The notes: a model not told the origin generated them from the sequence alone. Shown: positions 30,110-38,295, counted from the stretch's first letter. The stretch: 64,000 nt of DNA from Candidatus Tokpelaia hoelldoblerii (GCA_002005325.1 CP017315.1:620001-684000), one strand, 5' to 3'. Program-made: numbers and translations.

Positions 30110-30190
30110 ATGAAAACGGCTCCCGGAGGAACCGCCTTATCTGGTGCTGGTCAAGGCTTGTTAACGGCCAGACCACGTTTTCTAATCTAT
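30110..30190 (-). ncRNA. tracrRNA of the type II-C CRISPR system
   Basis: Read on the minus strand. The predicted 5' end carries the anti-repeat: AGATTAGAAAACG is a perfect 13-base complement to the crRNA repeat, then a U-U mismatch, GGTC, and TGGCCG/TTAAC pairing through the rest of the repeat with wobbles and one bulge. Downstream are a GCCTT...AAGGC stem and a CGGTTCC-TCC-GGGAGCCG hairpin followed by TTTT. The RNA would be about 80 bases. A promoter lies just upstream at 30196-30223. tracrRNA pairs with the repeat, recruits RNase III and loads Cas9. It converges on birA and diverges from cas9. Confidence 0.88.
30113..30134 (-). terminator. Rho-independent terminator of tracrRNA
   Basis: Minus strand: CGGTTCC, loop TCC, GGGAGCCG (one G-U pair), then TTTT and an AT-rich stretch. 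It doubles as the last structural hairpin of the tracrRNA. Confidence 0.82.
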
Positions 30191-30195
30191 TTACT

Positions 30196-30223
30196 AACAT
30201 AGCAAATGGAAAAACGTTGTCAA
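30196..30223 (-). promoter_or_regulatory. tracrRNA promoter
   Basis: Minus strand: a perfect TTGACA at 30223-30218, sixteen bases, then TATGTT at 30201-30196 preceded by TGC (extended -10). Transcription would start near 30190, exactly at the anti-repeat. The same TTGTCAA bases read on the plus strand resemble a -35 toward cas9. Confidence 0.7.
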
Positions 30224-30310
30224 TCAATTTTTAAAAATATTTTTCTTGTAAAATCAGGATATTTATATAGCCTGTTTAATTATCAATATTTTATTGCAGG
30301 GAAAATTGCG

Positions 30311-33300
30311 ATGTCGTGTCAGCTTCCGTTATATTCTAATCATTTATTTTCATTTGATATCGGTACCAATTCTATTGGCTGGTGTGTTCTTGAATTGGAT
30401 AAGGTCGGTGTGCCTGCATCGATCAAGGATATTGGTGTACGAATTTTTTCTGATGGGCGGGAACCAGCCGCAGATGGCAAGCGCGGTGCCTCTCTTGCTG
30501 TTGCACGGCGGGAGGCACGCAGTATGCGCCGTATGCGGGATCGCTATCAATGGCGGCGTAAAAAGACCCTGTCGGTTCTGGTCGAATATGGTTTACAGCC
30601 AGCGGATGAGGCTGAACGCAAAAAACTGGTGGCGGAAACAGGGGATCAGAAGCCTGATTCTACGGCACCGAAGATTGATCCTTATAATTTGCGCCGACGG
30701 GCGCTGACAGAAAAATTGCCGCCATACTATATTGGACGGGCGTTGTTTCAGCTTGGGCAGCGGCGCGGTTTTAAATCGAATCGCAAGACAGACCGCAAAA
30801 GCAATGAGAAGGGGCAAATCGCTGTTGCTGTAGAAGAGCTGTCAGCACGCATACAAATGGCTGGTGTGTCAACCCTCGGTGCTTATCTGGCGATGCAACG
30901 TGAAAAGGGGCACGTGATTCGTATTCGTGCTGGTTCGGAAGCGTTTTCTGAGAAGAATGATTATGCTTTTTATCCTGAACGCTCCATGCTGGAAGATGAG
31001 TTTCATAAAATATGGGATGCGCAGGCAGAATTCTATCCGGATATTTTGACCAAAGCGCGCAAGGAAGACCTGTTTAAGATTATATTCTATCAACGGCCAT
31101 TGAAGAAGCCTATTGTTGGAAAATGTTCCTTTAATCCGGCTGAGGAACGTTTGCCAAAAGCGCATCCCTTGTTTCAGGAATTTCGCCTGTATAAGGAAGT
31201 GAATGAATTAGGTGTCCGGATGCCAGATATGTACGTGCGCAAGCTGACTGTGGAAGAACGTGACAAATTGATTTGGCAATTGCGCCAGAAGAAAAAACCA
31301 AGTTTTGCTGCTTTGCGTAAAACGCTGAAATTGTCGAATGGCTTGACCTTTAATAAGGAAAGCAAAAACCGCACGGACATGATGGGCGATGAAGTCTATA
31401 CTGTAATGGCGGATAAGAAACGCTTCGGCAATCGCTGGAGTGAATTTTCGCACGCTGAACAATGGCAGATTATTAAAGAGCTACGGGATGAAGAAAATCC
31501 TGCAATATTGAAAAACTGGTTGCAGGAAACGTTTGGCCTGACGGATGAGGAGCAGCTTGCAGCTATCATGGATGCGCCACTGCCTGATGGTTATGGGCGG
31601 CTTGGGCAAACAGCAATGGCTGCCATGCTGGAAAAGCTGAAGGAAGATGTCATTCCGGAAGCAGAGGCTGCCAGACGTTGCGGGTATAATCATACCTTGT
31701 ATGACCGTGAGCATGAAGGGCATGATGAGTTGCCGAAATATCAGGAAATTCTGGAGCAGCATATTTTGCCCGGTACAGGCAACCCGGATGATTCCTATGA
31801 TATTGAAAAGGGACGGATTACCAACCCGACTGTGCATATCGGCCTTAACCAATTGCGCCGTCTGGTTAACCGCCTTTTGCATAAACATGGAAAACCAGCG
31901 AAAATGGTGGTGGAACTGGCGCGGGATTTGCAGCTTTCTGACAAGCAAAAGAAGGAAGTTAACAAAACTATAGGTGAAAATACCAGGGCGGCGGAAAAGC
32001 GTTCTGAAAAACTGAAAGAACAGGGTGAGAGAGACAATGGCTATAACCAGCTTTTGCTGAAGTTGTGGGAAGAACTCAATGAAAAACCGGAAGATCGTGT
32101 CTGTATCTATTCCGGCAAGCCAATCAATATTGAAATGCTTTTTTCCGGCGCGGTGGATATTGATCATATTCTTCCCTGGTCAAAAACATTGGATGATAGC
32201 CAGGCCAATAAAATTCTCTGTCTGAAGGAAGCAAACCGGCAAAAGCGCAATCGCGCCCCGGCAGAGGTAACAGAATGGAATGAAAAATATGATGACATTC
32301 TTGCCCGTGCGGCGCGCTTGCCAAAAAATAAACAATGGCGTTTTGCTCGTGATGCCATGAAGCGTGCTGAAGGCGAAAATGATTTTCTGGCACGGCAATT
32401 GACTGACACGCAATATTTATCCCGCATGGCGGTGAAATATCTTGATTCGCTATATCCGGCAGAAGAACCGGATGAACATGGTGAATTGAAACATCGTAAA
32501 CATGTCTGGGTTATCCCGGGGCGGTTAACAGAAATGTTGCGGCGCAATTGGGGCTTGAATGATATTTTGGCTGACGCACAAATAACAGATACCAACAAGC
32601 CAAAAAACCGTCATGATCATCGTCATCATGCCATTGATGCCGCTGTTATTGGGGTCACCTCCCGTGCTTTGTTGCAAAGGATTGTTACAGCCGCAGCAAA
32701 AATGGAGCAGGATGATCTGGAAAATCTGGTGACTAAAATTGTCAAGGATAACCAGCCCTGGCAGGGTTTTTCTGACGATTTGGCACAGGCCATTGCCGGT
32801 ATTATTGTCAGTCATAAGCCAGACCATGGCACAGTTTCCCGTGCCAGCTATGCACAAGGCAAGGGGCAAACTGCTGGAAGATTCCATGAGGAAACAGCCT
32901 ATGGCTTAACAGGGCAGAGGGATAACCGAGGGAAGACAATTGTTGTCTGGCGTGTTCCTTTCCTGTCCTTAAAGGAAAAAGACATTATAAATATCCGCGA
33001 TGACAAGTTGCGTAGTGAAGTGGAAATTGCCGTTTACGGCAAAGATGGCAAGGACTTTGAAAAGGCTCTGCGCGATTTTCAGCAAAAACATTTGCGTTAT
33101 AAGGGGATACGGCGTGTGCGTATAACGGGTACGCGTAATGTGCTTCAAATTAAAGATGCTGATGGAAAAGCCTATAAGGGCTATCGTGGTGGCACCAATT
33201 ATCGTTATGATGTTTGGTTGACATTGGACGGTAAATGGCATAGCGAAGTTATTTCGACATTTGGTATTCATCAACCTGGGTGGGTTTCTGCATTTCATGC

Positions 33301-33586
33301 GCAAAACCCGACAGCCAAAAAAGTTTTGAGCTTGCAACAGAATGACATGGTTGCTTATGAACATCCAGAAGATGGTTATACTATTGCCCGGGTCGTAGAA
33401 TTTTATCAGGATGGAAAGATTGCTTTTTCTCCTCATAACGAGGCTAATGTTGCTCGACGCAATAAAAATAAGGGTGATCCCTTCAAATATTTCGTAAAAA
33501 TGGCTAATCCTTTGAAGGCTATCCAATGCCGTCAAGTTCGAATAGATGAAATTGGACAGGTTTACGATGCAGGGTTTCAAGGATAG
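30311..33586 (+). CDS. cas9: CRISPR-associated endonuclease Cas9 (type II-C)
   Basis: 1091 residues, the compact type II-C size. RuvC-I FDIGTNSIGW with D16; Arg-rich bridge helix at about 62-85; RuvC-II MVVELARDL with E535; HNH with VDIDHILPWS and H619 (plus ANKILCLKEANRQK); RuvC-III RHHAIDAAV with H773 and D776. All catalytic residues of both nuclease domains are intact. The C-terminal part from about 800 includes the PAM-interacting domain. The ATG at 30311 follows AGGGAAAA; an in-frame ATG at 30206 would add 35 hydrophobic residues and overlap the tracrRNA promoter, so it is unlikely. It is followed by its own terminator. Confidence 0.96.
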   Translation: MSCQLPLYSNHLFSFDIGTNSIGWCVLELDKVGVPASIKDIGVRIFSDGREPAADGKRGASLAVARREARSMRRMRDRYQWRRKKTLSVLVEYGLQPADEAERKKLVAETGDQKPDSTAPKIDPYNLRRRALTEKLPPYYIGRALFQLGQRRGFKSNRKTDRKSNEKGQIAVAVEELSARIQMAGVSTLGAYLAMQREKGHVIRIRAGSEAFSEKNDYAFYPERSMLEDEFHKIWDAQAEFYPDILTKARKEDLFKIIFYQRPLKKPIVGKCSFNPAEERLPKAHPLFQEFRLYKEVNELGVRMPDMYVRKLTVEERDKLIWQLRQKKKPSFAALRKTLKLSNGLTFNKESKNRTDMMGDEVYTVMADKKRFGNRWSEFSHAEQWQIIKELRDEENPAILKNWLQETFGLTDEEQLAAIMDAPLPDGYGRLGQTAMAAMLEKLKEDVIPEAEAARRCGYNHTLYDREHEGHDELPKYQEILEQHILPGTGNPDDSYDIEKGRITNPTVHIGLNQLRRLVNRLLHKHGKPAKMVVELARDLQLSDKQKKEVNKTIGENTRAAEKRSEKLKEQGERDNGYNQLLLKLWEELNEKPEDRVCIYSGKPINIEMLFSGAVDIDHILPWSKTLDDSQANKILCLKEANRQKRNRAPAEVTEWNEKYDDILARAARLPKNKQWRFARDAMKRAEGENDFLARQLTDTQYLSRMAVKYLDSLYPAEEPDEHGELKHRKHVWVIPGRLTEMLRRNWGLNDILADAQITDTNKPKNRHDHRHHAIDAAVIGVTSRALLQRIVTAAAKMEQDDLENLVTKIVKDNQPWQGFSDDLAQAIAGIIVSHKPDHGTVSRASYAQGKGQTAGRFHEETAYGLTGQRDNRGKTIVVWRVPFLSLKEKDIINIRDDKLRSEVEIAVYGKDGKDFEKALRDFQQKHLRYKGIRRVRITGTRNVLQIKDADGKAYKGYRGGTNYRYDVWLTLDGKWHSEVISTFGIHQPGWVSAFHAQNPTAKKVLSLQQNDMVAYEHPEDGYTIARVVEFYQDGKIAFSPHNEANVARRNKNKGDPFKYFVKMANPLKAIQCRQVRIDEIGQVYDAGFQG

Positions 33587-33611
33587 GCAATAAAAATTTT
33601 GAGTTAATAAT

Positions 33612-33647
33612 TCCCGCTTTATTGAAAAGGTAAAGCGGGATTTTTTT
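33612..33647 (+). terminator. Terminator between cas9 and cas1
   Basis: TCCCGCTTT ... AAAGCGGGA, a nine-base perfect stem followed by seven T. It lies 25 bases after the cas9 stop codon, so cas1-cas2 probably needs its own promoter in the AT-rich 33650-33720 stretch, or is reached only by read-through. Confidence 0.88.
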
Positions 33648-33721
33648 AAGGAAAAAATTACGAATTAGGGAGTAATGTAAGGAATATAAGTAATATTTTT
33701 CTTTGCAAGCGGTATATTGGC

Positions 33722-34669
33722 ATGGATCGTATTGTTGATATTGAAACGGATGGGCAACATCTTGCTATTTATCGAGGCTTTTTGACTGTCAGTAAAAGTG
33801 GTGAAGAGATTGGGCGTATCGCTGTTGATGACATTGGTGCGTTAATTGTTCATGCGCATGGCATAACTTGGTCAAATCATGTTTTTGTACGCTTGTCAGA
33901 AGCAGGCATTCCTGTTGTGCTCTGTGCGCAAAATCATGCACCTGTTTCAATTGTCTGGCCGTTGGAAGGACACCACGTACAGCATGCCCGGATGAAAGCG
34001 CAGATGCAGGCTTCGCGCCCATTACAAAAACAGCTTTGGGCGCAAATTGTAACAGCAAAAGTGCGGATGCAGGGGCAGGTTATCAAGGCTGCGGGGCAAA
34101 ATAATGTGGCATTTGATATGCTGGCTCGCAAAGTGCGGTCTGGTGATCCGCAAAATATTGAGGCACAGGCTGCAAGAAAATATTGGCAACTGCTTTTTGG
34201 TTCTGATTTTCGCCGTGACAAGAATCGTAGTGATGCCAATGCATTGCTGAATTATGGTTATACAGTGTTGCGAGCCATTGTTTCCCGCGCGATATGCGGT
34301 TCGGGTTTGCACCCGACTTTAGGAATTTTTCATTCAAACAGCTATAATGCCTTTGCTCTGTCGGATGACTTGATGGAACCATTTCGTCCTGTTGTTGATA
34401 TTGTTGTTCGTAATCTGATTGCGGCAGGTAAATATGATGTTGATCCTGAAACCAAAAGTAGCCTGACTTCTATTTCTACCTTTGATCTGGAAGGTGTGGA
34501 GGGAACTTCCCCTTTAACACTGCACATTACCCGACTGGTACATTCTCTCGCCAAAAGCTTCGAGGCTGGTAAGGCCGAGTTGGTTTTTCCTCGTTTGCCT
34601 TCACATATAGAATTGTGCAGCTTGGGCATAAGCCTTGAAGAGGAAGAAGTCAGTGACAGCTTATCTTGA
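33722..34669 (+). CDS. cas1: CRISPR-associated endonuclease Cas1 (type II)
   Basis: 315 residues, the usual type II Cas1 size. Probable metal ligands are E147 in NIEAQAARKYW, H204 in GIFHSNSYN and the acidic group D215/D216/E219 in SDDLMEPFRP. Cas1 with Cas2 inserts new spacers. The only strong start is the ATG at 33722, whose ribosome site is weak (AAGCGG). The coding sequence is visibly richer in A and T than the nuo genes. It overlaps cas2 by 17 bases. No csn2 or cas4 gene is present, which fits type II-C. Confidence 0.95.
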   Translation: MDRIVDIETDGQHLAIYRGFLTVSKSGEEIGRIAVDDIGALIVHAHGITWSNHVFVRLSEAGIPVVLCAQNHAPVSIVWPLEGHHVQHARMKAQMQASRPLQKQLWAQIVTAKVRMQGQVIKAAGQNNVAFDMLARKVRSGDPQNIEAQAARKYWQLLFGSDFRRDKNRSDANALLNYGYTVLRAIVSRAICGSGLHPTLGIFHSNSYNAFALSDDLMEPFRPVVDIVVRNLIAAGKYDVDPETKSSLTSISTFDLEGVEGTSPLTLHITRLVHSLAKSFEAGKAELVFPRLPSHIELCSLGISLEEEEVSDSLS

Positions 34670-35018
34670 GCGGGCAACATCAAGCCCGCGCCATTTGAGT
34701 GGATATAGAGTTATGTGGATGTTAGTGACTTTTGATTTGCCTGTTGAAACCAGGAAACAACGCCATGATGCAACAAAATTTCGGCAGGGCTTACTTGACC
34801 TTGGGTTTGAAATGAGCCAGTTTTCAAACTATATGCGTTTTTGTAATGGGAAAGAACAGTTCGAATCATATGTACAAAAAATTGCGGCTATTTTACCGGA
34901 GCAGGGTCATGTTTATGTATTCCAATTTACGGATCGTCAATACGAAAATATTGTCCGTTTTTCGGATCAATCACGCCAGAGACGTCAAAAAAATCCGAAT
35001 CAGTTGGCGCTTTTTTAA
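34653..35018 (+). CDS. cas2: CRISPR-associated protein Cas2
   Basis: 121 residues from a GTG at 34653 with AGAGGAAG about ten bases upstream; the core begins at MWMLVTFDLPVETRKQRH with the conserved Asp of the ferredoxin-like fold. RHLSGYRVMWM before the core and the KNPNQLALF end occur in other alphaproteobacterial type II-C Cas2 proteins. A shorter start at ATG 34713 is possible. It forms the Cas1-Cas2 spacer integrase. The gene overlaps the end of cas1 and ends 72 bases before the array. Confidence 0.93.
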   Translation: MTAYLERATSSPRHLSGYRVMWMLVTFDLPVETRKQRHDATKFRQGLLDLGFEMSQFSNYMRFCNGKEQFESYVQKIAAILPEQGHVYVFQFTDRQYENIVRFSDQSRQRRQKNPNQLALF

Positions 35019-35033
35019 GATGATTTGCGATTT

Positions 35034-35086
35034 TTTTAAAAACGAAACCCAGTTAATTCTTTTTAAAGACAAAGAGTTAACTGGGT
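35034..35086 (-). terminator. Terminator for minus-strand crRNA transcripts
   Basis: Minus strand: ACCCAGTTAA ... TTAACTGGGT (perfect ten-base stem, 35086-35047, with a further CTTT/AAAG pairing inside) followed by TTCGTTTTT. On the plus strand no T-run follows the stem, so it acts only on transcripts coming out of the array toward cas2. This supports minus-strand transcription of the array. Confidence 0.75.
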
Positions 35087-35090
35087 GGCA

Positions 35091-35703
35091 ATTATAGCAG
35101 ATTAGAAAACGAGGTCCAGCCGCAACGAACTGACTGGGGACGCTTTTACCAGTTTTATTATAGCAGATTAGAAAACGAGGTCCAGCCGCAACCAATAAGG
35201 CTGCACCAGTCGTTGACCTTGCATTATAGCAGATTAGAAAACGAGGTCCAGCCGCAACGTAGATACCGTCAGCAAATATTTCTGCTTTATTATAGCAGAT
35301 TAGAAAACGAGGTCCAGCCGCAACGCGCACAGCAGAGCGTACCTGTGTTGTATAATTATAGCAGATTAGAAAACGAGGTCCAGCCGCAACAGAGAGTGAG
35401 TTTTTGGCGACCGCCGGTCAATTATAGCAGATTAGAAAACGAGGTCCAGCCGCAACTGACAGGGGCAATCAGATATGTATAATGGGATTATAGCAGATTA
35501 GAAAACGAGGTCCAGCCGCAACTAAGTCTATCACTACTGTGGCAAAGGCGCTATTATAGCAGATTAGAAAACGAGGTCCAGCCGCAACCATGGCGGGGTG
35601 GGAAAATCATCCAGACTGATTATAGCAGATTAGAAAACGAGGTCCAGCCGCAACACCAAAAGAGACGTGTGAGCAATTCCGATATTATAGCAGATTAGAA
35701 AAC
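35091..35703 (-). CRISPR. CRISPR array, nine full repeats and one truncated repeat
   Basis: Repeats of 36 bases start at 35091, 35157, 35223, 35289, 35355, 35421, 35487, 35553 and 35619 and look identical. A tenth copy at 35684 keeps only its first 20 bases. Eight spacers are 30 bases and the last is 29. In the crRNA direction (minus) the repeat begins GTTGCGGCTGGACC and ends CTGCTATAAT, as type II-C repeats do. The TGCTATAAT end is an extended -10 promoter element in every repeat. The complementary anti-repeat is at 30162-30190. Strand given is the inferred crRNA strand. Spacer targets cannot be judged here. Confidence 0.97.
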
Positions 35704-35802
35704 CTTGGGTTGCTTTGACTGCCTGTTTTTGATTATAATCATTGAAGCCTTATGTAACCTGCTTTATACTCAAGGCGTTGGATGCCTAAGGAAAGGGTTT
35801 AT

Positions 35803-37494
35803 ATGCTTAAACGTTTAAATATTGCGCTGGCCGCTGTGGCAATAACTGCAGGGACCATGACAGCGGCCCAGGCGGCAGATGACATTGATGTCATTGTGTT
35901 GAATGCTGATATCAGGACGGTTGATGCTGCCAAGCCGCGGGCAGAGGCGCTTGCTGTCAAGGATGGGAAATTTATTGCTGTTGGCAGCAGCGCTTATATC
36001 AAAAGCCTGGGCGGGGAAAAAACAAGGATCATTGATGCCGGTGGGCGAACGCTGATCCCGGGCATTGCCGATGCGCATACACATTTGCTTGGCGGTGCTG
36101 ATTTGTTGCGGGGCGTTGATCTGTATGGGTTGAAGGACATTTCTTCCTGGCAGGCCGCCATCAAAAAACGTGCGGCAGAATTGCCGGAAGGCGCGTGGCT
36201 GGTTGGCGGCAGATGGGAAGGCATTATTCATATGCCGACAAAAGAGGAACTCGATTCGGTTGTACCGGATAGGCCTGTTGCCTTGCTTGATCTGGATAGC
36301 CATACGCTGTGGGTGAATTCAAAGGTTCTGGAGCTCACCGGTATTACGGCTAAAACCAAAGCACCGGCAGGTGGCGAGATTGTGCGTGACAGCAAGGGGG
36401 AGCCAACCGGCGTTTTGAAGGAAAGCGCAATGGGGCTTGTGTTTGACCATGCGGCTTTTGCCAAAACAAAAACCTCCAAAGCTGCTGATTACGAACAGCT
36501 TGCGCGCCATTTTAACAGTGTTGGTGTGACAAGTGTTCATGATATGTGGGATAATCTTGGCGAATATGAAGATGCCTGGAAGAATAGCAAAAATACCTTG
36601 CGTGTCTGGTTCGGCTTGCTGGATATTGCTGGCGATAGAGAGGTGCGGCGCGCTGATTTTACTGCTCTTGCCGCGCAACAGAAGCGTATCAATAAAGAAG
36701 CTGCCGAGCGCGAGGCGCGGGAAGCTGTCGGCCCGAAATTTCGTTTTGGTTATCTGAAATATTTCAGTGATGGTGCATTATCCGGCTATACGGCTGCTTT
36801 AAAACAACCCTATGCTGACCGTGAAGATGGCTTTGCGGGGCAGCCGGTACAGACACAGGCGCATTTGAATGCGGTTGTGACAGAGGCAAACCGTGCCGGT
36901 TTTCCGGTCGCAATTCATGCCATTGGCGATAAAGGGGTGGATATGGCGCTTGATGCTTTTGCGCAAAGCCCATATCGCGATGGTAAACTTAACCGCATTG
37001 AGCATATTGAGGTTGCGTCCAAAGAGATACTCACCCGTTTTGGGCGTGAGGGGGTTGTGGCGGCAATGATGCCGGATCATGCGATGGATGGTGATTTTCA
37101 GGAAAAGCGGCTGGGGGAAGCGCGTTTGCCGGATAGCTATGCCTGGCAGGCTATTTTAAGCAATGGTGGCTTGCTTGTTTTTGGCACGGATTGGCCGACA
37201 GCAAAAGAAAGCCCGCTGTTGCAGCTTGGTGATGCGGTGTTGCGTATCCGTAATGGTAAAACATGGTATGGTGAAAACGCCCTGACTTTTGATGAGGCGC
37301 TTTATGCCTATACGCAAGCGCCGGCGATTGTTGCTGGTTGGGAAAAAGAGCTTGGCAGTATATCTGTTGGCAAATGGGCTGATTTTGTTATTCTGCAAGG
37401 CAAGGTACAGGATAACCCGATGACAGATATTCGTGACTGGAAGGTGGACCAGACATGGTTTGCCGGTCAAAAGGTTTTTGACCGTTTGCAGTAA
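35803..37494 (+). CDS. Exported amidohydrolase (YtcJ-like, amidohydrolase 3)
   Basis: 563 residues with a Sec signal peptide (LNIALAAVAITAGTMTAAQAAD, cleaved near residue 25), so periplasmic. The metal site HxH is DAHTHLLGG; HAIGDKGVDMALDAF and FGTDWPTAKESP supply later ligands. The C-terminal SISVGKWADFVIL closes the composite beta-domain. Members hydrolyse C-N bonds of varied substrates; the substrate here is unknown. The ATG at 35803 has AAGGAAAGGG before it. A possible TTGCTT-N18-TATAAT promoter lies just behind the truncated CRISPR repeat. It stands alone, bordering the CRISPR locus. Confidence 0.88.
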   Translation: MLKRLNIALAAVAITAGTMTAAQAADDIDVIVLNADIRTVDAAKPRAEALAVKDGKFIAVGSSAYIKSLGGEKTRIIDAGGRTLIPGIADAHTHLLGGADLLRGVDLYGLKDISSWQAAIKKRAAELPEGAWLVGGRWEGIIHMPTKEELDSVVPDRPVALLDLDSHTLWVNSKVLELTGITAKTKAPAGGEIVRDSKGEPTGVLKESAMGLVFDHAAFAKTKTSKAADYEQLARHFNSVGVTSVHDMWDNLGEYEDAWKNSKNTLRVWFGLLDIAGDREVRRADFTALAAQQKRINKEAAEREAREAVGPKFRFGYLKYFSDGALSGYTAALKQPYADREDGFAGQPVQTQAHLNAVVTEANRAGFPVAIHAIGDKGVDMALDAFAQSPYRDGKLNRIEHIEVASKEILTRFGREGVVAAMMPDHAMDGDFQEKRLGEARLPDSYAWQAILSNGGLLVFGTDWPTAKESPLLQLGDAVLRIRNGKTWYGENALTFDEALYAYTQAPAIVAGWEKELGSISVGKWADFVILQGKVQDNPMTDIRDWKVDQTWFAGQKVFDRLQ

Positions 37495-37559
37495 ATAGAG
37501 TGGAAAAGAAGCATTATTTCGGTTTTTGGAATGCCGGATAAGATTTCTGGGGATCTGCC

Positions 37560-37805
37560 ATGGATGATTATGAGAGATTTGCTGCCCGTTTGCTGATTGT
37601 TTTCAGTGCGGTGATTATCGGTGGCCTGATGGCCATGCATATTACGGTTTATAGCAAGGCCGGTTTTCTGTTTGCGCTTTCAGCCGCGGTATTTGGCTGG
37701 TTTTCGGCTTTTGCGGTCTTGTTTGACAAGCCGCGTGTTTATTTCTGGCTGATTGTGGTGGCAGTGCTGTGTGTTGGCGCTTCAATAGGGGTTTATGTGC
37801 GCTGA
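37560..37805 (+). CDS. Small membrane protein, unknown function
   Basis: 81 residues, mostly hydrophobic: three predicted helices (about 10-28, 33-56 and 60-79) with a short charged start MDDYERFAARL. No family recognised. It lies 49 bases before rpiB on the same strand and may share its transcript. Confidence 0.6.
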   Translation: MDDYERFAARLLIVFSAVIIGGLMAMHITVYSKAGFLFALSAAVFGWFSAFAVLFDKPRVYFWLIVVAVLCVGASIGVYVR

Positions 37806-37854
37806 GGCGGGCATATAAAATGAGGGCATTTTTAAAAGGGAAGTGGATAGGGGT

Positions 37855-38295
37855 ATGAAAATTGCAATTGGTTCAGATCATGCCGGATATGCGCTCAAGC
37901 AGCTTATTGTCGAGCATCTTGAGCAGCAGGGGTATTCTGTCAATGATATCGGAACGCATAGTACGGAAAGCACTGACTATCCCCAATATGGCCGTGCTGC
38001 CGCGGAAGAAATTGTATCCGGCAGAGCGGACAGGGGCATATTGATTTGCGGTACAGGGGTCGGCATTTCCATCGCTGCCAACAAGGTTGCCGGTATTCGT
38101 GCTGTCGTGTGCAGTGATCCACTGACGGCTGAACTATCAGTGCGGCATAATAACACCAATATTCTGGCGCTGGGAGCGCGTATTGTCGGCGATGAACTGG
38201 CAAAATATCTGGTTGATCATTGGTTGCAAGCAAAATTTGAAGGCGGGCGGCATCTGCGGCGTGTCCGGGAGATTGAGCCGGAGCATGGAAAATAA
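37855..38295 (+). CDS. rpiB: Ribose-5-phosphate isomerase B
   Basis: 146 residues, RpiB/LacAB family. IAIGSDHAGYALK at the start, the catalytic Cys in GILICGTGVGISIAANK, and VRHNNTNILALGAR are all family marks. It interconverts ribose 5-phosphate and ribulose 5-phosphate in the pentose phosphate pathway. ATG at 37855 with GATAGGGGT before it. Confidence 0.94.
   Translation: MKIAIGSDHAGYALKQLIVEHLEQQGYSVNDIGTHSTESTDYPQYGRAAAEEIVSGRADRGILICGTGVGISIAANKVAGIRAVVCSDPLTAELSVRHNNTNILALGARIVGDELAKYLVDHWLQAKFEGGRHLRRVREIEPEHGK

Noticed and set aside
30206..30310. Upstream in-frame ATG that would lengthen Cas9 by 35 residues
   Set aside because: It overlaps the tracrRNA promoter, has no ribosome site, and the extra residues are unlike any Cas9 start; the ATG at 30311 has AGGGAAAA before it.
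34971..35482. Open frames on both strands over the CRISPR array giving repeated peptides (YSRLENEVQPQ, VAAGPRFLICYN)
   Set aside because: The 66-base repeat-spacer period is a multiple of three, so repeats translate in one frame by chance; this is the array, not a repetitive protein.
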